Shown: piece by piece, positions 43,662-55,790 of the stretch | Position numbering within the stretch: the stretch's first letter is position 1 | Layout: the number at the start of each line of letters is the position of its first letter | From: Hymenoscyphus infarciens | Taxonomy: Eukaryota; Ascomycota; Leotiomycetes; Helotiales; Helotiaceae | Assembly: GCA_001414345.1 (NCBI GenBank) | Contig: LLCB01000161.1 | Location: 1-64,000 of the forward strand | Length of the DNA stretch: 64,000 nucleotides | Direction: 5' to 3' | Position numbers and translations under genes: made by a program | Notes under the pieces: generated by a model | Database searches by the model: none | What the model was told of the DNA's origin: nothing | Seen by the model: the letters and a program-made list of their open reading frames with translations, nothing else

Positions 43662-45177
43662 GGCGTAAAGGTTGAGGAATGTAAAGTGGTATGTTGATGT
43701 GTAGAATGGCGGGTGCGGCGGATTGCGCCTCAAATGGTGAGTTCAACTCACAGATGACTCAAGAAAACCTCAAGCAACGGGTAAATTGAGGTTGAGAGCA
43801 TAGGGGAGTTTGGTTTCAAGGGTTGTGGTATTATCGCAAGGCGAGGATGTAGCTTTTGTTGAAGCGCCAGTGTTTTTGTTTACATTAGGAATCCCCAGCG
43901 ACCAATCCAATCCGGCTATTTTCCGGCCTGCCGCTCTTGGCGCGCCACGACATCAAGGTTACATCAAGAACTCCCTCGAGGATATCCATTATCTATATTT
44001 ATTGCAGCGCATCTAGAAGCCTATAGCAACCGTATTTGTGGGTTTAGAGGAAACTATGCATAACCTCCTTCTTGGGATTTGTAAATAGTTGAGTATAGGT
44101 ATGTCAAAGTAACCAATTGAGCGCCACTCGCAACTCTTTTGACGAAATCCTAGGAAGTTCTTTACACCAATTAAAACTTAGTATTGCCAATTGAATCCTT
44201 CTAGAGTAGTATGTATTTAATTTATATTTTAGCGATTTTATATTAAGGTCTAATATATATTAAGTGCGGTAGAAGCCACAGAATTGGCCATTGTTACAGC
44301 ACATAAGAAGGACAAACAAACAAGTTGAAAAGTTTACACACCTACCAGAAAGGTGAATTTTGACCTTCTATATATATTCTTTGTATTTTTTCTAATCATC
44401 ATTTGCTCTACTATTATAACACTACTCATGGTGCTAATCTGTTAAACTGTTTTGTCCACTATGTGCTGTCTGATGGAAGACAATGCGAGCGGCAGGAAAT
44501 CGCCTTACAATCTAGTATTTGCCTCAAAACAAGTGAACGAGATTATTTTGAAATGGCTGGGTTAATAATCAGGAATTGTTCCAAGTTCTTAGGTTCATGC
44601 TGGATATGTAGGTACAAACCTGTATCACTAGTCTCCCTCTACTATGGAAAGCAATGCACTTGAGAGGCTAGAATAACTAAGTTGTTGTTATGTTAAATAC
44701 CTTATGATATGGTTACCAAAGCAAACTCTGGGGAAAAGCAATGCAAATCTCAATTTTTATGGTGTTCTTCAACACTTGAATGGCCTCCTCTGCTATCAGC
44801 ACCTCCCGTCTGATGCCTGGAAATTTAGCAGGGTTGATTGACGCATTTTCAATTTTTTTATGGGGGGGGGTGGGGGGGCACCTTCACCTTCATTGGCTGA
44901 AGAGAATCCGCCATCATGGCTAGTGGGGCGATAAGGCTTATCGGTTTGACTCCGTCACTTTGCTTCCTCAATTAGGTGCCGACTTCAACTTCGACTTTCT
45001 GCTCTCCTCTTCCATACCAACGTTCATTCCTTCACCATCTAGATGAATGGCCTTTTCTTTGACCGCCCGCCATCATCTTGCCTTTTTACATCCTTGCAAC
45101 TAGTGCGCACCTCTCATGCCGAACACTCAACACTGACAGCCACCATTTCCTTTCCTTAACAACTTCCCCAAGCCAGA
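43662..45177. other. 1.5 kb divergent intergenic region
   Basis: Lies between the starts of the coiled-coil gene (-) and the Irc20-like gene (+). Sequence from about 44,200 to 44,700 is AT-rich with short ORFs lacking coding character. A split G run (tggggggggg followed by tggggggg) lies at 44861-44878. The last 200 bp before 45178 are C/T-rich, as expected of a fungal promoter and leader. Confidence 0.45.
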
Positions 45178-48100
45178 ATGCCCCCAAAACGACCCGTCGC
45201 AAGTTTGGCCGTTTCCAACTTGATCAACAGAGATGGAAGTCTGGATGGAAATGTTTCATCGTCATCTTCAAGTTTTAGCTTCCCACCAACTGGCACCGAC
45301 GGGCTTTCCAATGCGACAGAAAGTCTTCCACCCTCTCCTCCAACGGGCAATACCCTCCTGCGCGAGTTACCCGATGCGCTGATTGATTTTATATCAGGTG
45401 TGTCCCCACCTTCAGAGCCTCCGCGCAAGAAACCAAAGAAGAACTTCCGTCAGACAACTACGATTCGAAGCGAAGAGAGCTTGGGGCTTCACAAATCCGA
45501 ACTCCAATCTATCGAAGTAAACCAATCTCTGTGGGACATTCAATTCTCGGGCTCCAAGCTCTCGAACCACGACCTTCGAAATACACTCGAGCGAAACGAT
45601 ATTCGTCAATACATAAAGATTTTTGGTGGGCGGGATCCAGAATACATCGAGGTTCAGGATGAGTTACGGCAAACAATTTTCCACGCGAGGATACCTGAAT
45701 ACGATGAAGTAATGGAGCATGAAGCCACTGAGGATGTGCGAGCTGCTCTTCTTGTTGATTTTGATTCCAAGAAATGGGCTAAGGATCAAGGAAGGCTCTG
45801 GACGAGAATTGATCTTCGACTTCTTCTGAAAGACCAAGTGGATACGCTTCGAATAACCTTCACCATTCATTGGAATATTACAACCTCACCTCTTTCCATC
45901 ATGCCCGCCAATTCGAAAACACAAGCCCTTGAAGAAGTCTTGCAAAAGTACTTTCCCACACCAAACAATCCCAAAGATTCTAATACAGATTGGAGTCCAC
46001 AAGACTTTTACCAGAGTGTTCATGTGCCAGATAAACATGATCCAGTTCCAGAGTCCCTGGTTGTACCGGAGTTGGAATCAACTTTATACCCCTTCCAGAA
46101 AAGATCAGTCCGTAGGTAATGGGGAAACCGCTCTCCCACTTTCTTTCTCCGGAATCACTCCTGAATCATTCCTGAACCCCAGCATTTATCATGTGCCGTA
46201 TCCCTAGTCATTTCTCTGATACACAAATACTAACTCCCCCGTCTTCTAGAATGGATGCTGAAAAGAGAAGGCGTGGAGTGGTCAGCCGACGACAAGAAAA
46301 TCATTTCTTCCAAGTCCAGTGACAGCTCAGGCCTACCTTTCTCGTTCTCGGCAGCAACAGACTTGAAAGGGAAACTATGTTTTGTAAGTCACTTATTTGG
46401 TATCGTCACTTTGGACGTAACTCCTTTTGAGCAAGTGGAGCGAACCTTGAAGGGCGGGATTTTGGCGGAGGAGATGGGCTTAGGAAAGACCTTGGAAATG
46501 ATTTCTTTGATCGCGTTGAATAAGCGACCCAAAACACATTCTCACACAGTCTTCGACTTCTACTCGGGAGTCGAAGTTCGCCAGACCTCTGCAACCCTTA
46601 TAATTGCACCTCAAGCAATCGCTCTTCAATGGATATCTGAGATCGAGAGGCACGCACCACAGCTAAAGGTCACACATTATCAAGGAATCAAATCGCATAC
46701 GAAGAAAATGGCAGGCGGGCCCACACAGCTGTTAGCTTCATCGGATGTTGTTGTCTCTACATACTCGGTCTTAGCTGCCGAGATTCACTTTACTCAGCTG
46801 AACCCGGAAAAGTCACTGCGAGGCAAGTCGAAATATCCTCGCCCGAAATCTCCCCTCATGGAGTTGCAGTTTTTCAGGGTTGTGATGGATGAAGCCCAGA
46901 TGATTGAAAGTGGCGTGAGCAAAGCTGCGATTGTCGCACGAATGGTTCCTCGGATCAATAGCTGGTGTCTGAGTGGGACCCCGGTCCGGAAAGATGTGTA
47001 CGATCTCTTGGGTTTGTTGGTGTTTTTACGTTGCGAGCCCTTTGCTTCCACCAAACATGTGTGGTCTTCTCTCATCACAGGGCATAAGGAAGAGTTTCGC
47101 AAGCTATTCGGTAAGTTGGCCTTGCGTCACAGCAAGTTGGCTGTTCGAGATGAACTCAAACTCCCAGCCCAACGTCGCTACGTTATTACAATGCCCTTTA
47201 CTCCAATTGAGGAGCAGCATTATCAGGAATTGTTCATTGAGATGTGTGAAGCGACCGGCATGGACACACAAGGTGCACCCCTAACCGAGGAATGGGATCA
47301 GAAAGCTGTTAGTGACACCATGCGGAAATGGCTTGTTAGACTCCGGCAAACCGCATTACACCCTCAAGTTGGTGGTCGGAATAGAAGAGCATTGGGTCAC
47401 AAGGATGGTCCTCTTCGTACCGTGGATGAAGTTTTGGAAGTTATGATTGAGCAGGTAGATCTCGTCGTCAGAACTGAGCAGCGAAGTCTACTTTTGATGA
47501 AACTGAAACGTGGACAACTCTTTGAAAACTCCCCCCGGGTCAAAGAATCGCTTGAGATATGGACTGAAACAGCTGCAGAAGCTTTGGTCCTCGTCGAGCA
47601 GTGTCGAGAACAGTTACGTGAAGAAATGGCCTGCAGTGGAGGGGATCGGAAATCCGAGAGCCAAAGTCCCTTGGAGGACTCTGGCAGCGAAAACGAAGAG
47701 TGAGTCTTAAACCCCCCTAAGATATTTGACCAAGAATTGTACGAGATAGTCTCGGATCATCGTATGGAGAGAGGTTAAGGGGAACTAAGACTTCCATCGA
47801 ATTATTCTCAACCTTTGCGTTCTTCTAGGAAAATACTCTCAATTGTTCGAAACAGATAGGATAACCAAGCTTCATTCTCCAATTCTTCTCAGAGAATGGT
47901 TCCAGTTATCCTAGCTGGCTAGGACAATGACGAGTCATTATTCCACCCCGCTGGGAGAACGAGCCTAAGGTTGTCCGAGAGTGTTTCGTATAATAAGATA
48001 GAAGGTTGCCGGGTAGAATGATCAACTAGGCGTTTTACTTTTTGAGTTGTTGCTGATTGTTTTTGTTCCATTTTAGCGCGGATGTTTCCTCCCATCTAGG

Positions 48101-50389
48101 CAAATTCAGAAGTCGCCTGCGCACAGCTCTGGAGCTACAACACATGGCGGTATTCTTCTGTGCAAACGCACACTTTCAGATCAAGTCCAATGTTGAGATG
48201 ACGAAGCCCGATTCGCCAGAATTCGATGAGCTCGAAAAGATAGAAACAAAAGAGTATGAATCGGCAAGGAATTTAAGAAGGGAAATACTTCACGAGGCAG
48301 GTTTTTTTTATTTTTTACCGCTCCAGTGAATCACTAAACGAGTATCCACGACTAACTTTCCTTGAACAATAGATTTATGGAAAGGCGGACAAGCTTATGA
48401 AAAACATAGACAAAAAGGTCGCTTCCAACCTCTTTGTAGAAATACCTGGGTTCCCAACCGACCCTTCAAAGGGAGGACTAGAAAGCCGTCGGATCATAGA
48501 ACAACTCGATTCCCTCGGGGAACTGCTTGATGCTCAGGCCAATCAGCTTGATGAGTGGCGTGAGATAGCCGTACAATTCCTTGTCTGTCCACTTGTTGAT
48601 GAAGACGATGGCCTTGAGATTAGCGGTAACGAATATGAAGAGTCAACCAAAGCCCAGGATGAAGTGATCGTCTATTGCACTGCTTTAAGGGCTGTAATTT
48701 CAGATCGGCACGCTGCCCTCACCGGCCAACAAAACATGTTAGTTTCTCACGAATTGAAACAAGCGGAGACCCTGGCAAAGAACGGAGGGGGTCCCTTTCC
48801 GGAAAGGCTCCTCGAGTTACTAGAAATTCGAAAACAACTCAAAACACCGAAGGACCTTTTCGTACGACGATGCGTCGCAGAGTTACGAGGTTTAGTCACT
48901 TCGTTGCGTCAAGATGCAGAAAATGGAAACTTACGGGCACAAAACGAACTGGCCATTGTTGAAAAGCAATTACGTAACACGCAAAAGCTTTTGACTGAGC
49001 AAACCAAGACAATCACCGCCCTCGAAAAAGAAGTTGAGTTCTTTTCCCGTGTCATGAACACCCGTCTCGAGTACTATAAACAACTACAGCACGTCTCGGA
49101 TACTGTTGCTCCATACGAAGGGCGGCCAAACAACATCGAAGGGGTCTTTACCAGATCGCTACAAGATGAAGCAAAACTGGCTAACAAGGTTGCTCAAGCC
49201 AAAACAAAACGGCGGTATTTGGAGCACTTGAGAACGGAAGCCGCAAATCCACAAGAAGAACGTATATGTGTGATTTGCAGAGAATCATTTGAAATTGGAG
49301 CTCTCACAATTTGCGGTCATCAATACTGCAAAGAGTGTATTCGAGTATGGTGGAATGGTAAGTTTAATATCGTCACGAGTTTTGAGAGACATAACACTGA
49401 CATCTCTACCAGCCCATCGTAACTGTCCTGTTTGCAAGAGGAAATTGACTCGGAATGATCTCCACGAAATCACTTACAAACCACAACAATTGACAATTCA
49501 AGCAGAAGACGTGCAAAGTTCGTCTCAACAACGAAACGCCCCTTCTTCAAATTCCAGAAAATCTTTTATTTACGAAAAAATAAATCAGAAAAAACTCGCG
49601 GAGATTCAAAACATTGACCTCGACGGCCCGTCCTTTACAACAAAAGTCGATACTCTTGCGCGCCATCTCATCTGGTTACGTGAAACAGACCCTGGTGCCA
49701 AATCTATCATATTCTCGCAGTTTCGGGAATTCCTTGATGTTCTTGGTGAAGCATTTCAACGTTTCCGCATCGGATACTCATCAATTGATAAAGCCAATGG
49801 CATCGAGAAATTCAAAGAAGACGAGAGTGTCGAATGTTTCCTCTTACACGCACGTGCTCATTCCTCCGGCTTGAACCTCGTAAATGCCAGTCACGTTTTC
49901 CTATGCGAACCACTTCTCAACACGGCTCTTGAACTCCAAGCTATCGCGAGAGTTGATCGTATCGGACAACAGCAAGAGACAAACGTCTGGCTCTACCTCG
50001 TTGATGGCACGGTGGAGGAATCAATCCATCAATTATCAGTCAAAAGACGCATGGAACACTTGACTCAGCTTCCTACCTCGCCTCGTCGGAGCAAGGGGAA
50101 GGGAAAGGCTAGGGAGATGGTTGATGAAGAGGAGGAGGTTCTTGGTGTCGATCTTGAGGAGGCAAATTCGATGGAGATGCAACAGGCTTCTCTTACTAAA
50201 CTCCTTGCCAAGGGTGGAAAGGGTGGAGAAAGTGTTGATGACGATGATTTGTGGCAGTGTCTTTTTGGGGGCCAGAGACCGATTGGGCAGGGAGGCTTGG
50301 AAGGGTCGGATTTGATACTTGATGGGGAGGTTGGGAGAGGTCTTCGAGCTGAGGCGGCGGAAATGAGACAACTTGGGTTGGGGATGTGA
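45178..50389 (+). CDS. IRC20: Irc20/SHPRH-type SNF2 helicase with embedded RING finger
   Basis: Five exons: 45178-46111, 46250-47699, 48077-48296, 48373-49357 and 49413-50389, giving 1,521 residues. The first junction restores FQKRSVQWMLKREG. Order: N-terminal region with a PPRKKPKKN nuclear-localisation-like cluster; SNF2 N-terminal lobe with GGILAEEMGLGKTLEM (Walker A, Lys at about 391), TLIIAPQAIALQW, RVVMDEAQMIES (DEAQ in place of DEAH) and SWCLSGTPVRK; a long helical insert; a C3HC4 RING at about 1158-1205 (CVICRESF, CGHQYCKECI, NCPVCKRKL); and the C-terminal lobe with KSIIFSQFREFLDVL and ARVDRIGQQQETNVWLYLVDGTVEE. A RING placed between helicase lobes is the SHPRH/Irc20 plan: a DNA-dependent ATPase and ubiquitin ligase in recombination control. 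Intron 3 reads best as GC-AG. Intron 2 is unusually long (377 nt). Confidence 0.9.
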
Positions 50390-51189
50390 AGTATTGGCTG
50401 GCAGTGGTTCTGGCGCAAAAAGGGGAGGGGTGTAAAATAGCGGGTGTTCTGATGTGCTGATATTTGCCAGACATTTTTTTTGGAGTTCGTGGTTGCTGCT
50501 AGGCTTATGGGCTTACGATACTCACTTGGCATGATATCCTTTGACGAGAGAGAGATAGTAGGCAAAATAGAGCTGGCTGGCTATAGAGCTGCATAGAGAT
50601 GAGAAATGTTTCTACTCTCTCTTTGTTAATAGAACATAAATTTTCATGAAATTACTTCATGGGCCTTTCTTGCGTCGAACAGAATCAGTGTTGTGTCTCT
50701 CTAATCACTGTCTCTCTAGTTCTTATAACATGAACCCCTTCCTTGGAAAGCTTTAAGTTGATTAGAAAAGTTGTATACCTCACCCCACCAAGTTCGATGG
50801 AAAAGACAACGCGTGTATTGTACTTACTAGGTAGGTCCTAGAAGTGTGATGAGCTCATATTTTTCCACGCTCGCTTGAACAAGGTATCTAGGTAAGTTCG
50901 ACTCGGAAAAAAACGTGAGGTGATGTGACCGGTCTAAACTTCGGTGACTATTTTCCAAAGTCTCGTCTCTTGTGCGTATCTTGATTTCCATCGTTTGTCT
51001 AACGAAATATACCTAGCCCAAAGCCTTTCTTAACAATTGCAGTGGCATGTCCTATCTTCTAAGCTCAGACTCGTGATTTCCTGGTTCCTATGCTGCAAAT
51101 TCCTCTAACTTGTACCTCAACTTCTCCGAGTTCCTACACACCATTTCAATCCCCCTCTATATCTCACCCTTCCCAAGAATCCCAAGCCC
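50390..51189. other. intergenic region
   Basis: 800 bp with no coding signal. It holds the 3' flank of the Irc20-like gene, and on the minus strand the downstream flank of the gene relic that follows. Confidence 0.4.
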
Positions 51190-51970
51190 AGTCGGGCTCC
51201 CCGCAATCTCTCTACACTTCTCCAACTTCTCTAAAAATATGAGAAAGAGACTAAGGACCTAGCAAGATACCTACTTTGTCCAAGCGCCTTCAACTTCTCA
51301 TATACCTCCTCAGTTTCCATCGAACTCTCCGCTAACATAGCAGGCACATAAATCCACGCCTTCGAATAATAAAACCCCTGTCCCGGAAGCGGAGAATCGA
51401 AAAGAAACAGTCGCACCACCCAACTTCTAATAGTGTTATATCTTTTTCAAAAGCGCGATCGCGGCTTCCGATTCCTCAGCAGTTCCCTCACGTTTCGCTA
51501 TGTACTGGGAATCCTCCCTTTGCATTAGTTCAAATTTCTCTGCCGGTGGTTGATGTTCCAACCCCAAAGCAGCACAATGATACTCCGCAAGCTTCATTTG
51601 ATGTCTTCTGGAATCCAATACATCCTCTAACCACTCCAATTATTCACCCTCTAATATTTGCCCTTCTATCAACAGGTAGAAAAGGGGATGAGAACTAGTG
51701 TTTCCACCCAAATTATCAGAACCCCGGTTTGAAGTCATGTATCTCGTGGCTTTATCCTTTACTTCTTGATCCTGAGGAGAAGAACCGCCGTATCGCTTTT
51801 TACATTCTTCGATACTCTTTGTCGTTAAAGCATATAGTGAAGTTTCAAATTATTGGTTCCCTTCTTGTATTGTGGTGAGTTTTTCGGTGGAGTCGGGATG
51901 TGTGAGGAGATGGGTTACGAGAAGTTTTCCTCTGATTTGGTTGTGAATTCGGGTGAGTAGATTATTGGGG
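51190..51970 (-). pseudogene. decayed protein-coding gene of unknown family
   Basis: The minus strand from about 51965 reads LLTRIHNQIRGKLLVTHLLT, then QEGNQ, a TAA, FETSLYALTTKSIEECKKRY, PLFYLLIEGQILEGE, another TAA and LEWLEDVLDSRRHQMKLAEY. It continues to EAAIALLKKI, then stops and a change of frame to LFLFDSPLPGQGFYYSKAWI. A possible last intron (donor GTAGGT, acceptor TTTAG) leads to EKLEKCREIAGSPTGLG and a stop. Codon use and helical periodicity look genuine, so this was a gene. At least the first stop fits CAA to TAA. The relic sits directly beside the AT-rich block starting at about 52.3 kb. I do not recognise the family; a helical domain protein is all I can say. Confidence 0.5.
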
Positions 51971-52400
51971 TGGGGGTTCAATTATGTTGTTGGTAAAGAA
52001 GTGCGGAAACAGTAGGGAAGGAGTAAGAGAAGCCTGGTATAGCTCGCTTAGCATGTTTCATGACTCAAAGATGAGGCTGGTGTAGTTAGCTACACATTCT
52101 TGTTGCTGACTAGTTAAGTATGCACGTACTTTTGCCAAGCTACGTAAGCACTTTCAGAACCCATCTAGCTCTGTTCTTTTTTCTCTTTAATTTAAGTTCA
52201 CCAAGTCCAAGTGAAAATGATCGTAAAAGCTGGATGGTCGATTTTTTCTAAGCAACGAAAGCAGTGCGCGGTAACAAAAGTATATCTGGTTAGGTGACAG
52301 GATCAGTTGATATATCTAGACACCCTTCTATCTTATTTAACAAGTTAGTTTAGAATAGCTAAATTTCTAAATCCTTGATAAAGTAGACTATAGAAGACCA
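51971..52400. other. transition zone into the AT-rich block
   Basis: About 430 bp of intermediate composition with no ORF. From about 52,300 the sequence becomes TA-rich. Confidence 0.4.
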
Positions 52401-52417
52401 TGTCCAATTCTCTTATC

Positions 52418-53016
52418 TTATAAGAGAGCGTGACTTTGCTCTAGACACACTTTAGCAGGGTACTAATTTAGCTATAACACTAGCACCAACGCTACTATAC
52501 TAGTATATATATAACGAAACATCTTTATAAACTCTATCTCTTTCTTCTATTAAGAAATCTAAACATAGATTCTTATTTTAAGTCTCTAGAAGAGCTTATA
52601 AGAGAATTTATTAACTACTAAAACTTAAATAAGAGATATACGGTTTTAAATAGCTACTAAGCTACTCTAAGCGAACTCTAATAGAAAAGGTCTAGAGATA
52701 GATAAAGAATAAGATTATAGAGTTATCTTATTTTTCTAATAGTATTATAGATATAAAAACTGCTTTATAAGAGCTTTAGAATTCTTTTAATATTCCTAAT
52801 TATAGATAGTTTATAGCTAGGCTAATAGTAAAGCTTGAGAATGTTTTAAGAGTAAAGAAAAGGCTATAGTATACTAAAAAATCTATATAGAAGTTATATA
52901 TAATTAATTAAATTTTTATTTATATAATATTATTCTTTAATATCTAGCGTAGTAGTAGATAAATACTAGTTTTATACTAAGTATATCTAGAGTAAAGTTA
53001 CGCTCTCTTATTATAT
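52418..53016. mobile_element. 0.6 kb element with about 30 bp terminal inverted repeats
   Basis: ataagagagcgtgactttgc followed by tctagacacactt at 52418-52452 is matched by the reverse complement of aagtatatctagagtaaagt followed by tacgctctctta at 52979-53012, with C/T and G/A differences only. The ends read TAAGAGAGCG and CGCTCTCTTA, next to TA dinucleotides, so a Tc1/mariner-like or other MITE is possible. The interior has no intact ORF. Confidence 0.5.
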
Positions 53017-53299
53017 AATACTACTAGCTATCTCTAGATAAATAACTAAAAAGAATAAGAAATATAGTAGAACTATAGCTAAATATATATCTAGTATAGT
53101 ATAGTATAAAGGATAGATTATAGATTAGAAGCTTATAGCTAGGCCTGATGAAATACGTAAAAGTAATCTCTTATATAGTATAGTAATAAACGTTTAAAGA
53201 GAGAAGAGAAGAGTGCGGAGTACTTATACTATCTATATCTATAGGTCTACTACTAGTGTAGTTATATATCCTTCTTATAATATACCTCTCTCGAAAAAG

Positions 53300-53950
53300 C
53301 GTCTTCTTCTAAAGTTATAAAAAGAGATACTAAATATAAGTTAATATTAGGCTTTATTTAGCTTCTTATCTTTTAACTTCTTTATAGTATCTTCTAATCT
53401 ATTCTTATCCTTCTCTATATTATCCTCTCTTTTGTTCTTATCTTCTAATTTGTTAAAAAATCTATTATTAGAGCCTAGTGCTTTAGCTATAGTTATCTCG
53501 TTGTAGATGTTAATTCTATAGCGTAGAATAGCTAATCGTTGCTTCTTAGCTTCTATCTCTTAAGCCTTTATTTAATCTATAGTAGTTGTAATTAGTTATA
53601 TAACCTCGTAGTAGATACTGTCTACTTAAATCTATAGAATATAGTTAGTAGTATATAAATTTTAACTGCTGTCCTAGATAATCTAAGAAGTAGTAGAAGC
53701 GTTAGCTAGTGTTTTAGGTTTCCTCGTCTAATCTATTATTCTATCCTTTCTTAACGATTCTTCTTCTTTCTATCTCTATTTTAAGGCTATTCTACCTAAT
53801 TCTATTCTAATATATTACTTCTCCTAGCTACTCTAATCCTATTTTAAAATTTGTTCTGTCTATTCTTTTCTATTCGAGGTATTAGAGTAGTCTTTCCTAG
53901 TCTATAGAGGAGGCTAGGCAGGGTATATACTAGCTTTAAATATATTATTT
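53300..53950 (-). pseudogene. unassigned repeat-derived coding relic
   Basis: The minus strand gives an unusually long protein-like stretch for this block: QRLAILRYRINIYNEITIAK and then a Lys/Asp/Glu-rich helical tail, with TAG/TAA interruptions upstream at probable Gln or Trp codons. It looks like the C-terminal coiled-coil end of a transposon protein, but I cannot assign the family. Confidence 0.3.
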
Positions 53951-55510
53951 ATAGTATTATTAGTAGATTTAGTAGGAGTGGTGCTATCTAAGAAAAGTAT
54001 ATAATATTAGTTTCTAATTAGTATCTAAAAACAGGGGTTTTATTAGAGTAAATCAAGTACTTAGTAGAGTACTTAATTTAGTATTATTTACTCTTGTTTA
54101 TATTTAAGCCTTAACTAGTTTCTAGATAACATATTAATAATATTAATTATATCCTCTAATACCTATGTTATATAATAATATAAGATATATATATTATATA
54201 TTACTTCTCTTATTATTTATTATTTTAATTATTACTAATATAAACTACTCTTTTTTCTATAGACGTCCTAGCCTAGCTAGTATCTAAACACCTACCTCTT
54301 CTTAGTCTACCTCTTCTTAATCTACCTCTTCTTCTTCTTAATTATTTAAAGTAATTGTTATTAATAATAGCAAATCTAACCTTATAATAGCGATATCTAG
54401 TAAAATACTTATACTCTCTAAGTAAGAAGTATTATTAATATATATACTTAAAGTAGTAGTAGATAATACTATATTTAAGCTTATATTAGCTTAAATCTTT
54501 AGAGAGTATTAAGAGAAGAGAGGTTACTTCTACTACGTTAAGTATAATCTATATAGACCTAAAAAGTTGAAGAAGAGTATATAGTACTAGAAATATACTT
54601 TAGAATTAATCTATATAAGTAAAGGTTAGTTTAAATCTTTAGAAGAGAGTGTTTATAATTAATATACTAATAACTTTAAGATCCTAACTCTAAGAGCTAA
54701 TACTAGTGTAATAGACGCTTCTAGAGGTATGTTTAGTACTCTAAGGTTTAGTATCTTATAGCAAATTTAGAGAATAAAGTAATATATCTTTAAATTAAGT
54801 ATAGTATTATAAAGGGTAGTAGGAAGACTTTATAGAAGTATTTAATAAAAGAGGAGGCTATTAATAATATTATAAATATAATAATCTATAGAGAGAAGAA
54901 GGGAGTAGTAAATCTTATCTTAGCTATTAAATTTAAACCTTTTAAGAATATACTAATTACTTAGATTATAGTATACTAATTATTAATATCTATTACTATT
55001 AGTAGTATATTTATAGAGCTTCTCTAGACTATATACCCTTCTATTTATAAGTTACTTTCTAGCTTTTCTAGTATAATATAAGAGTAGATTATTAATGTAT
55101 TTAAGTATTAGAAGTAGTATATGAAAGAGGACTTATACTAAGCGATTAGTAAGATATACTTCTCTTTTAATCTTTAGACGTTACTTAATTATCTTATACT
55201 AATAGGAGTAGTAGTATATTATATTAATAAGAGTAGAAGAAACTAGTTAGTAAGTAGTGTTGTTCTTAGCTTTATATATATAAGCCTACCTCTTTTATTA
55301 ATATTGTTTTCTTATTATTTATTATACTAATTTAATTCCTTTTTAGATATTTGAGTAGCTTTTATAATATACTACTTAAATATCTAAAAAGTTATTACTT
55401 TAATAGTATTATTAGTTTAATTTTAATTATATAGTATAGCTTAAGTCTAAGATATTAGAGCATATACAAGCTCTAATCCTAGCTAGATAATAGGTCTTAG
55501 TATTCTTAAA

Positions 55511-55790
55511 ATATTACGAACTAGTTTAAAACTAATAGTTTATTTTCTTAATAACTACTATGCTTCTTTATAATGTTTTTATACTTTTAAATAGCTCTAA
55601 ACTAGAGCTATTTAATAATGTAAAAATATTATAAATAAGTATAGTAGTTATTAAGAAAATAAACTCTAAGCTTAACTAGAAAGTTCTAGTTTTATAGACT
55701 TTTAAGTCTTAAAAGTTAGTACTTTCTAGCTAACTTTAGGTATTACTTTTAGACTCTTATTATAATCTAATAACTTAAAAGCGCTTATAT
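55511..55790. repeat. palindromic insert inside the hAT relic
   Basis: tttattttcttaataactac at about 55539 is mirrored by gtagttattaagaaaataaa at about 55656, with a short centre at aatagctctaaactagagctatt, making a roughly 170 bp hairpin with outer ctagtttaa/ttaactag ends. A second smaller hairpin (ctagaaagttctag to gtactttctag) lies at about 55,677-55,735. These interrupt the transposase between its N-terminal part and the GWF motif, and may be small MITEs. Confidence 0.5.

Noticed and set aside
54022..54110. caggggttttattagagtaa as a possible 5' terminal repeat of the hAT element
   Set aside because: CAGGGG fits hAT ends, but no convincing inverted partner was found near 63.1-63.5 kb, even allowing transitions. 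Left unassigned.
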